Part shown: positions 1 to 6,016 of the stretch, piece after piece
How positions within the stretch are numbered: position 1 is the stretch's first letter
Layout of the letters: each line of letters starts with the position of its first letter
DNA from: an uncultured Clostridia bacterium
GTDB lineage: Bacteria; Bacillota; Clostridia; Oscillospirales; Ruminococcaceae
Assembly (NCBI GenBank): GCA_947177545.1
Contig: CAMWVF010000042.1
Span: forward strand, 1 to 7,724
Direction of reading: 5' to 3'
Length of the DNA: 7,724 nucleotides
Translations under genes and position numbers: made by a program
The notes under the pieces: model-generated
Told to the model about the DNA's origin: nothing
Databases searched by the model: none
What the model saw: only the letters and a program-made list of their open reading frames with translations

Positions 1-54
1 AAATTAACTGACATATGTGCAATGACTCAAACTATGCCTGGCATGGGACAAATG
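1..54 (-). other. Possible decayed continuation of the transglutaminase-like gene
   Basis: No clean frame crosses this stretch on the minus strand. One frame reads HSICPMPGIV, a stop, then VIAHMSVN, which loosely fits the post-Cys part of the transglutaminase core (a helix followed by a GI..V.V strand). The fit is weak and the window ends here, so the gene's true end cannot be seen. Confidence 0.25.
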
Positions 55-618
55 CTATGTCATTGTTAGCATTAGCTGTCGGCTATTGGGTGAAATGTTC
101 TTCCTATATAACAGCATATGGCACTCTGAAGTGTTAGCATTATTTATTATCTCATCATGAATAGTTTTTATTTTGTTGTATGTTGACATTTTATCGGTGA
201 ATTTGCTTAAAATTTTGTTGGTAGCCTTATCGTACGCTTTGACCATTTTACCGTAAGTTTCCTTATCATATTTATAGGTCATGCCGAACGTTACCGAGTT
301 TTTGGTCTCACTTAGAACTTCTATCTCATCAAGATTGAATGTCATGGGATCATGATATATCAAAAGCTCGGCTACCATAATAAATTCTTCCATTTCAAAG
401 TCAATATTGAGCTTGATCTTTGTCCTGCATTCTTTAACGGCTTTTCTGAGATACAGATAAAACTCCTGCGCTTCATCACCCATTTGATAGTAATAATACG
501 GCAGGGTGAAGCTTGAAGCAGCTTCAGCGGTAATTCCTCCCGAACGGATAAAAACCGAAGAGGTAATGGTGAAAACGGCTATAATGCATAAAAAAACGGA
601 AATAAATTTTTTAAACAT
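55..618 (-). pseudogene. Secreted protein, N-terminal half of a probable transglutaminase-like protein, truncated
   Basis: From ATG 618 the frame gives 187 residues ending at a TAG. It opens with a clear signal peptide: FKK, a hydrophobic stretch (FISVFLCIIAVF) and a likely cleavage near AEA-A at residues 31-34, so the product is exported. A mature N-terminal region of ~120 residues follows, then YNKIKTIHDEIINNAN (around 147-162). That pattern of a helix with IHD resembles the segment just before the catalytic Cys in bacterial transglutaminase-core proteins, whose substrates are usually unknown. The expected Cys motif and the later His/Asp are missing: after about 118 the frame yields RKNISPNSRQLMLTMT and stops, while plausible continuations lie scattered over the other two frames. 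The usual family length is about twice this. I read it as a frameshifted remnant, but family membership rests on pattern recognition only. The gene starts 37 bases after the HhH gene with no terminator between them. Confidence 0.5.
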
Positions 619-625
619 TTTATCT

Positions 626-631
626 TCCTTT
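626..631 (-). promoter_or_regulatory. Ribosome binding site of the secreted transglutaminase-like protein
   Basis: AAAGGA on the minus strand lies 7 bases before the ATG at 618. It decides against the upstream in-frame ATG at 663, which has no such site and would put 15 hydrophilic residues before the signal peptide. Confidence 0.75.
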
Positions 632-655
632 CGCTGTAGATCGTAGGACGGATAT

Positions 656-1813
656 TCATACATATATATAATTCCAGATAGCAGAAAGCCTGCTGTTTGT
701 CATGCCGTCTGCAAGAGAAAGCTCCTCAATAGTGGCAAAGCCACCTATTTGGCTTCTCAATGAAATTATATTGTCAGCCAATGTTTCGTCTATACCGGGC
801 AGCTGCATAAAATCGGCTTTCCCGGCGGTATTTACATTTACCTTATATATTTCGGGAGCGACAGTAGCTGTTGTTTCGTTCGGAAACGGAAATGATGTCT
901 CCCAACCGTTATTCACAAAATCGTCATAAAAGCTGCTTGCTGTAGTTTCTGCTTTCGGCGGCAGTCCGCTTGTATCGACATAAACGTAGGGAGTTATGCT
1001 GCTAAGCTTGCTCTGCCCTATCCCGCTGACATTCAGCAGGTCGTTTACATCGTAAAAGCCATAGCTGCGGGCGTACTCGACAATTCTTTCGGCAAGAGTC
1101 TCCCCTATTCCGTTTATATACGCCAAGTCTTTTGCGGAAGCTGTATTCAGTTCAAGTGGGAAATTGGGATAATACTCCTCCGATGTTGTTTCAAAATCAA
1201 AAAATGAATTATCCATTTTTCCTTTGATTGTAATGCTTTGTTCCTGACCGGCGTCCTCAAAATCAGTAATTTCTTCAATTATCCTGCCATCGTCTGTATC
1301 CTCTGTCTCAGCGGCAGTTACATCTGTCGTTCCGACCGAAGTTTGTTTAGAGTTCGCTGATGTATCTTTCTGCGGAACAGTTGTAACAGGCGCATAAGAT
1401 GTTCCCGTTGTCGGCACAGTTTCCTGCACCGCAGCGGTGGTTTCAGGTAAAAGCTCCGCACTGATATAAACGTAGTCCTTGATATTATTAAGCTTTTTAT
1501 CTCCTATTCCGTCAACGTTCATCAATTCCTCCACCGAATAGAAATATCCGAAGCTTTCTCTGTATGAGACGATATTCTCAGCGATAACCTTGCCTATACC
1601 TTTTATCTGCATAAGCTCCTCGATGGTTGCAGTGTTTATATCTATTGGAAACATAACGGCAGAAACCATTTCCGGCTGTACTTCTTCTATGGACAATGAA
1701 ATTTCCGTAATAGGTTTATCAGATGAACTTTCCCATATTTCATAATTAACAGAGTCTGTACCTTTTGCGCTGTTATTTCCAGAAACACTGCTGTCGGAAA
1801 AGCTCTTTAACAC
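656..1813 (-). CDS. ComEA-like protein with three helix-hairpin-helix domains (body of an interrupted gene)
   Basis: The open frame from GTG 1813 gives 385 residues, but that GTG has no ribosome binding site; the natural start is probably ATG 1921, upstream of the in-frame TAA at 1825-1823. Three ComEA-type HhH modules are evident: residues 55-117 (INTATIEELMQIKGIGKVIAENI ... VDGIGDKKLNNI, split here by its hairpin), 218-279 (NTASAKDLAYINGIG ... VSGIGQSKLSSI) and 322-385 (NTAGKADFMQLPGID ... ADGMTNSRLSAI). Each has the paired GIG-type hairpins that bind the DNA backbone without sequence preference; in the third, both glycine motifs are altered (GID, GMT). The linkers of ~100 and ~42 residues are rich in Thr, Ser and acidic residues, like linkers of extracellular proteins. 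ComEA itself is the membrane-anchored DNA receptor for competence and normally has one such module at its C-terminus, so a competence role is possible but unproven. The stop is TGA, 37 bases before the next gene, suggesting co-transcription. Without the anchor the product would stay in the cytoplasm, if made at all. Confidence 0.85.
   Translation of the reverse strand: MLKSFSDSSVSGNNSAKGTDSVNYEIWESSSDKPITEISLSIEEVQPEMVSAVMFPIDINTATIEELMQIKGIGKVIAENIVSYRESFGYFYSVEELMNVDGIGDKKLNNIKDYVYISAELLPETTAAVQETVPTTGTSYAPVTTVPQKDTSANSKQTSVGTTDVTAAETEDTDDGRIIEEITDFEDAGQEQSITIKGKMDNSFFDFETTSEEYYPNFPLELNTASAKDLAYINGIGETLAERIVEYARSYGFYDVNDLLNVSGIGQSKLSSITPYVYVDTSGLPPKAETTASSFYDDFVNNGWETSFPFPNETTATVAPEIYKVNVNTAGKADFMQLPGIDETLADNIISLRSQIGGFATIEELSLADGMTNSRLSAIWNYIYV
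659..850 (-). repeat. HhH module 3 of the ComEA-like protein, degenerate
   Basis: Residues 322-385 counted from GTG 1813. Pattern: VNTAGKADF, hairpin PGIDETLADNI, then IGGFATIEELSLADGMT, ending NYIYV at the C-terminus. The second glycine of each GIG hairpin is replaced (Asp and Thr), so DNA contact may be weaker than in modules 1 and 2. Confidence 0.8.
977..1162 (-). repeat. HhH module 2 of the ComEA-like protein
   Basis: Residues 218-279 counted from GTG 1813. Pattern: LNTASAKDL, hairpin NGIGETLAERI, then YGFYDVNDLLNVSGIG, ending PYVYV. It is clearly homologous to module 1 and has both canonical GIG hairpins. Confidence 0.85.
1463..1651 (-). repeat. HhH module 1 of the ComEA-like protein
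   Basis: Residues 55-117 counted from GTG 1813. Conserved pattern: INTA at the first helix, hairpin KGIGKVIAENI, then FGYFYSVEELMNVDGIG as the second hairpin, ending DYVYI. Both glycine hairpins are canonical. Confidence 0.85.
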
Positions 1814-1822
1814 AGGAATTGC

Positions 1823-1921
1823 TTATTCTGTTTTTTCGCTTAAAAATGGATAAATCAAAAATGATGAAATTGCCGAAATTCCTATAACAATAAAAATTAT
1901 ACCTACCTTTTTGGCATTCAT
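1823..1921 (-). pseudogene. N-terminal membrane anchor of the HhH protein, cut off by an in-frame TAA
   Basis: A 32-codon frame starts at ATG 1921 with a well-spaced AAAAGGA and encodes MNAKKVGIIFIVIGI, a hydrophobic segment over residues 6-27, then YPFLSEKTE and TAA (1825-1823). Two lysines before the hydrophobic stretch and the length of the stretch fit a signal anchor with the C-terminus outside the cell. The frame continues without any shift after the TAA, reading AIPVLKSFSD and on into the HhH protein. The simplest reading is one gene of 422 codons broken by a nonsense change, for example CAA (Gln) to TAA by a single C-to-T. Because both sides are in the same frame, an indel at the nearby A6 run cannot explain it. 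It could also be a substitution error in the sequence, or a separate small membrane peptide, which I think less likely. Confidence 0.7.
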
Positions 1922-1930
1922 ATGAGCCAT

Positions 1931-1937
1931 TCCTTTT
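1931..1937 (-). promoter_or_regulatory. Ribosome binding site for the membrane-anchor start of the HhH protein
   Basis: AAAAGGA on the minus strand lies 9 bases before the ATG at 1921. Another in-frame ATG at 1930 directly abuts the site with no spacing and is therefore unlikely to be used. This marks 1921 as the true start of the ComEA-like gene. Confidence 0.75.
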
Positions 1938-1975
1938 GAGCAAAGTATGAAAACTTTATTATGAACAAAATATGG

Positions 1976-1999
1976 CAAAAGGGGCGTATGCCCCTTTTG
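1976..1999 (-). terminator. Probable intrinsic terminator of the rpoBC operon
   Basis: In the transcript, CAAAAGGGGC-AUAC-GCCCCUUUUG forms a perfect 10-bp stem with a 4-base loop, beginning seven bases after the rpoC stop. The U-run is short and lies in the 3' arm (UUUU), followed by GCCAUAUUUUG, so the element is a good hairpin with a modest U-tract. It is nearly symmetric and could also work on plus-strand transcripts. Its position separates rpoBC from the downstream cluster. I saw no convincing -35/-10 pair between it and 1921; a weak TTGTTC...TACTTT pair with 15-base spacing is the best candidate. Confidence 0.7.
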
Positions 2000-2005
2000 T
2001 AAATA

Positions 2006-5000
2006 TCAGAGAGTTGATGATGCCATGCTGCTGTGTTCAGACGAGCTTTCATTCTTGACGATTTGTATATTGTTGTAAACGTCCATACCCGTACCTGCTG
2101 GGATAAGTTTACCGATAATAACATTTTCCTTAAGACCTTGGAGATAATCGCTCTTGCCCTTGATAGCAGCGTCTGTAAGAGCTCTTGTTGTCTCCTGGAA
2201 GGAAGCTGCCGAAAGGAAGCTGTCGGAGTTGGAGGACGCTTTAGTGATACCTTGAAGCACAGGAATCGTGGTGGCAAGTGAAAGTCCCTCTTCTCCATTG
2301 TCAATGCGCTTCTGTATCTCGGCATTGATAGCGTCGATCTCTCTCTTATCAACCAGCGAACCGGGAAGCATATAGCTTGAACCGCTATCGTCGATCTTCA
2401 CCTTGCGGAGCATCTGACGGACAATAACCTCGATGTGCTTATCGTTGATATCAACACCCTGCAAACGGTAAACCTTTTGTACCTCGGTGATGATATAGTT
2501 CTGTACAGCCTGCTGACCGTTGACTGCCAGAATATCTCCGGGATTAATAGAGCCCTCTGTAAGAGAAGCTCCCGCCTCAACGGTGTCTCCCTCGTGAACC
2601 TTTATCTTGAAGCCGTAAGGAACGGGATAATACTCCTCATTGCCTGTTTCTGGATCTGTAATAATAACGTTGCGTATCTTCTTTATTTCCTCCATGCGGA
2701 CTGTACCGCTAATTCTTGCGATAATTGCCGCATTTTTGGGACGTCTGCTTTCAAAAAGCTCCTCAACACGGGGAAGACCCTGTGTAATATCTTCCGCAGA
2801 AGCGATGCCGCCTGTGTGGAACGTTCTCATTGTAAGCTGTGTACCAGGCTCACCGATAGACTGTGCGGAGATTACGCCGACTGCCTCGCCAACCGCAACA
2901 AGATTGTTGTTTGCAAGGTTTGCGCCGTAGCACTTAGCGCAAACGCCGTGTTTAGCCTTACAGTTGAGGACAGAGCGGATAGTTACTCTTTCAATGCCAC
3001 TGTCAACAACCTTTTGAGCGTCACTCTCGGTCATAAGCTTGTTGTGGCTCATGATAAGGTCGCCTGTGTTCGGGTCGCGGAGGTCTTCAAGGAGATAACG
3101 TCCGATAAGACGTTCTTTGAGCGGCTCGATCATTTCGTTGCCGTTCTTGATAGTGTAAATCTCGATACCCTCGTCTGTTCCGCAGTCCTCCTCACGGATA
3201 ATTACGTCCTGTGAAACGTCTACAAGACGTCTTGTAAGGTAACCCGAGTCGGCAGTACGCAGAGCGGTATCAGCAAGACCTTTACGCGCACCACGAGAGG
3301 AAATGAAGTACTCCAGAATGTTAAGACCCTCACGGTAATTTGCACGAATAGGCATTTCGATAGTTGAACCCGAGGTATTGGCGATAAGTCCTCGCATACC
3401 TGCAAGCTGACGTATCTGGTTGATAGAACCTCTCGCTCCAGAGTCCGCCATCATGAAGATAGGATTATACTTGTCAAGACCGTCTTTCAGGGCAGTAGTT
3501 ACCTCGTCTGTAGCCTTGTTCCAGATGTCGATAAATCTCTTTGACTTTTCCGCCGCAGAAATAAAGCCTCTCTTGAAAAGCTTGTTTATCTTCTCTACCT
3601 GTGCGTCTGCGTCGGCAAGAATATCCTTCTTTGCTCCCGGGATTTCAGCGTCGCATACGGCAACGGTAATTGCCGCTCTTGTAGAGAATTTGAAGCCCAA
3701 AGCCTTTACCTTATCAAGAACCTCTGAGGTCGTTGCTGTACCGTGAATACGGATACAACGCTCGATAATATCGGAAAGCTGTCCTCTTTTTACAAGGAAG
3801 TCAATTTCAAGGTCAAACTGCTTATCGGAATTTGTTCTGTCAACATATCCTAAATTCTGAGGAATATTCTCATTAAAGATAATTCTTCCCACAGTACACT
3901 CTATAAGCTTGGAAACCGTTCTTCCGCCTATATCCTTTGAAACTCTTACCTTGATAGGAGCGTGAATTGAAATCACGCCGCTACTGTAAGCCATAAGAGC
4001 CTCGTTCACATCGCGGAACACCTTTCCTGCGCCCTTTTCGATATAGTTGCCGTTTTCGTCCTTATCCTCTTTTTTCATTGTCAGATAGTAGGAGCCGAGA
4101 ACCATATCCTGCGACGGAACCGCAACAGGACGTCCGTCGGAGGGTTTAAGGAGGTTATTTGCGGCAAGCATGAGAAATCTTGCTTCAGCCTGCGCTTCTG
4201 CCGAAAGAGGCAGGTGAACAGCCATCTGGTCGCCGTCAAAGTCAGCGTTATAAGCTGTACAAACCAGCGGGTGAAGCTTCAGCGCACGACCCTCAACGAG
4301 GATAGGCTCAAACGCCTGAATACCCAGTCTGTGGAGGGTCGGAGCACGGTTCAGCAGAACGGGGTGATCCTTGATAACATTTTCAAGAGCGTCCCAAACA
4401 TCATTTTCCGCTCTGTCCACCTTTTTGCGGGCAGACTTGATATTTGTAGCCTTGCCTGTATCAACAAGACGCTTCATTACGAAAGGCTTGAAAAGCTCCA
4501 ATGCCATTTCCTTAGGCAGACCGCACTGGAACATTTTAAGCTCCGGACCTACTACGATAACGGAACGTCCCGAGTAGTCAACACGCTTACCCAAAAGGTT
4601 CTGACGGAAACGTCCCTGCTTACCTTTAAGCATATCGGAAAGAGATTTAAGAGCACGGTTATTGGGTCCCGTAACGGGTCTGCCGTGTCTGCCGTTGTCG
4701 ATAAGCGCGTCAACAGCTTCCTGCAACATTCTCTTTTCGTTTCTGATGATGATGTCGGGGGCTTCAAGCTCCAACATCTTTTTAAGACGGTTGTTACGAT
4801 TGATAACACGTCTATAAAGGTCGTTAAGGTCGGAAGTACCGTATCTGCCGCCGTCCAGCATTATCATAGGACGGATATCGGGAGGGATAACGGGAAGCAC
4901 GTTTATTACCATCCACTCGGGCTTATTTCCCGAAAGACGGAATGCTTCGATTATTTCAAGTCTCTTTAGGAGCTTTATCTTCTTCTGACCCTGTGGCAGG

Positions 5001-5929
5001 TCTGCAAGTTCGGTTTTAAGTTCGTTTGCAGTCCAGATAAGGTTATTTACCCAATTGTCCTTATCGGCAATTTCGTCAAACTCACCTGTCATGTTGGCTT
5101 CGCCTATCTTTTCAAAGAATATCTTCTCAATATACTCGGAGCCTGTTTCAACAGCAATAAGAGGAAGTCCCGGCTCCATGCGCTTTCTGTTATACGTGAG
5201 AATTTCCTCTCTGTAAGTGGTTCTTGAAACAACATCGCCGACGTTATAGTTTTCGCTTTCACCGTCCTCGGAGATAACATAGTAACGTTTTGCAAGGAAG
5301 TCCTTTATCCTGTCCTCGTCAATGCCTGTTACCTTAGAGAATTCCGAAAGGTGCAAATTTATATAGTTATCGTATCTGTCGTGGCTGTACTCTTCAAGAA
5401 GCTCGTTTACGGCTTCCGCGCCCATGTCGGCATAGAAATCGTCCTCGTACTTCTCGCGCATATCCGCGTACTCCTTTTCTGTAAGGAGCTGCTTTTTCAT
5501 AAGCTCGGTGCTGCCGGGGTCGATAACGATATACTTTGTGAAATACAGAACCTCTTCAAGACGCTTTTGAGATACTTCGATGACCTGACCTATTCTTGAG
5601 GGAGTGCCCTTAAAATACCATATGTGGGACGCGGGAGCTGCAAGCTCGATATGTCCCATACGCTCGCGGCGAACCTTTGAGCGTGTTACCTCAACGCCGC
5701 AGCGGTCGCATATTTTGCCCTTAAAGCGTATTTTTTTGTACTTTCCGCAGTGACATTCCCAGTCCTTCTGCGGTCCGAATATCCTTTCGCAGAAAAGACC
5801 GTCACGCTCGGGCTTTTGTGTTCTGTAGTTAATAGTTTCGGGTCTTGTTACCTCACCGTGGGACCAAGTCCTTATTTGGTCGGGGGAAGCAAGCCCTATT
5901 TTAATAGATTCAAACGCATTGAATTCCAA
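2006..5929 (-). CDS. rpoC: DNA-directed RNA polymerase subunit beta'
   Basis: Complete beta' subunit, 1307 residues from the TTG start ([16 protein letters not shown]), somewhat longer than the ~1200 of many Firmicutes. It holds the catalytic Mg2+ of RNA polymerase. Visible elements (residues from the TTG): the N-terminal zinc site with Cys59, 61, 74 and 77 (ECHCGKYK...CDRC); [21 protein letters not shown] in the switch region; the catalytic NADFDGDQM with Asp563, 565 and 567; the second zinc site with Cys916, 990, 997 and 1000 ([13 protein letters not shown]); the bridge helix [21 protein letters not shown] around 882-902; and the trigger loop [16 protein letters not shown] around 1026-1041, without a large insertion. 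The C-terminus ends in a short Ser-rich tail ([15 protein letters not shown]) after the conserved LIPAGTGM. It follows rpoB by about 90 bases and is followed by a hairpin seven bases past its TGA stop. An in-frame GTG at 5938 would add three residues but overlaps the ribosome binding site. Confidence 0.99.
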   Translation of the reverse strand: MEFNAFESIKIGLASPDQIRTWSHGEVTRPETINYRTQKPERDGLFCERIFGPQKDWECHCGKYKKIRFKGKICDRCGVEVTRSKVRRERMGHIELAAPASHIWYFKGTPSRIGQVIEVSQKRLEEVLYFTKYIVIDPGSTELMKKQLLTEKEYADMREKYEDDFYADMGAEAVNELLEEYSHDRYDNYINLHLSEFSKVTGIDEDRIKDFLAKRYYVISEDGESENYNVGDVVSRTTYREEILTYNRKRMEPGLPLIAVETGSEYIEKIFFEKIGEANMTGEFDEIADKDNWVNNLIWTANELKTELADLPQGQKKIKLLKRLEIIEAFRLSGNKPEWMVINVLPVIPPDIRPMIMLDGGRYGTSDLNDLYRRVINRNNRLKKMLELEAPDIIIRNEKRMLQEAVDALIDNGRHGRPVTGPNNRALKSLSDMLKGKQGRFRQNLLGKRVDYSGRSVIVVGPELKMFQCGLPKEMALELFKPFVMKRLVDTGKATNIKSARKKVDRAENDVWDALENVIKDHPVLLNRAPTLHRLGIQAFEPILVEGRALKLHPLVCTAYNADFDGDQMAVHLPLSAEAQAEARFLMLAANNLLKPSDGRPVAVPSQDMVLGSYYLTMKKEDKDENGNYIEKGAGKVFRDVNEALMAYSSGVISIHAPIKVRVSKDIGGRTVSKLIECTVGRIIFNENIPQNLGYVDRTNSDKQFDLEIDFLVKRGQLSDIIERCIRIHGTATTSEVLDKVKALGFKFSTRAAITVAVCDAEIPGAKKDILADADAQVEKINKLFKRGFISAAEKSKRFIDIWNKATDEVTTALKDGLDKYNPIFMMADSGARGSINQIRQLAGMRGLIANTSGSTIEMPIRANYREGLNILEYFISSRGARKGLADTALRTADSGYLTRRLVDVSQDVIIREEDCGTDEGIEIYTIKNGNEMIEPLKERLIGRYLLEDLRDPNTGDLIMSHNKLMTESDAQKVVDSGIERVTIRSVLNCKAKHGVCAKCYGANLANNNLVAVGEAVGVISAQSIGEPGTQLTMRTFHTGGIASAEDITQGLPRVEELFESRRPKNAAIIARISGTVRMEEIKKIRNVIITDPETGNEEYYPVPYGFKIKVHEGDTVEAGASLTEGSINPGDILAVNGQQAVQNYIITEVQKVYRLQGVDINDKHIEVIVRQMLRKVKIDDSGSSYMLPGSLVDKREIDAINAEIQKRIDNGEEGLSLATTIPVLQGITKASSNSDSFLSAASFQETTRALTDAAIKGKSDYLQGLKENVIIGKLIPAGTGMDVYNNIQIVKNESSSEHSSMASSTL

Positions 5930-5937
5930 ATATAACA

Positions 5938-5943
5938 CTCCTT
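5938..5943 (-). promoter_or_regulatory. Ribosome binding site of rpoC (decides the TTG start)
   Basis: AAGGAG on the minus strand lies 8 bases before the TTG at 5929. The alternative GTG at 5938 overlaps this site and has no room for initiation, so the site argues for TTG as the start codon. Confidence 0.8.
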
Positions 5944-5969
5944 ATAAACATATTGTTTCAGCGGTTAAT

Positions 5970-6002
5970 GTTCTTTCCGCCCTTTTGTCTGACGGAAAGA
6001 AC
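5970..6002 (-). promoter_or_regulatory. Inverted repeat in the rpoB-rpoC intergenic region
   Basis: The arms GTTCTTTCCG (5970-5979) and CGGAAAGAAC (5993-6002) are perfectly complementary over 10 bp with a 13-base loop. The hairpin sits between the rpoB stop (6017-6019) and the rpoC ribosome binding site (5938-5943). In the transcript it is followed by AUUAACCGC and not by a U-run, so it does not have the form of an intrinsic terminator. It could be an mRNA processing or stability element, or a partial attenuator that sets the beta:beta' ratio. The structure is seen directly; the role is inferred. Confidence 0.55.
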
Positions 6003-6016
6003 CGAGTGTATGGTCG

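Noticed and set aside
1..118. TAG reassignment as explanation for the broken frame (one frame is interrupted only by TAG codons)
   Set aside because: The best family-like fragments switch between frames, which codon reassignment cannot explain; three TAGs in a short stretch can occur by chance.
661..663. ATG at 663 as start of the secreted protein
   Set aside because: No ribosome binding site, overlap with the HhH gene's end, and 15 hydrophilic residues before an otherwise canonical signal peptide starting at 618.
1823..1825. Reassigned or programmed read-through of TAA
   Set aside because: I see no recognised readthrough context or recoding element, and rpoB, rpoC and the HhH gene end normally in TGA; a nonsense change or base error is simpler.
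1928..1930. ATG at 1930 as start of the HhH gene
   Set aside because: It directly abuts the AAAAGGA site with no spacing; the in-frame ATG at 1921 has a 9-base spacer.
1918..2352. 144-codon minus-strand frame running past the end of rpoC
   Set aside because: It is an alternate frame of the rpoC 3' end, crosses the terminator hairpin, and shows no protein-like pattern.
2435..3214. 259-codon open frame on the plus strand opposite rpoC
   Set aside because: It lies wholly antisense to the conserved zinc site, trigger loop and C-terminal region of rpoC, and its translation has no recognisable domain; it is a codon-bias shadow.
4214..4969. 251-codon open frame on the plus strand opposite rpoC
   Set aside because: Antisense to the catalytic NADFDGDQM region and switch segments of rpoC; no domain or convincing ribosome binding site.
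5936..5938. GTG as start of rpoC
   Set aside because: It overlaps the AAGGAG ribosome binding site; the TTG three codons later has the right spacing.
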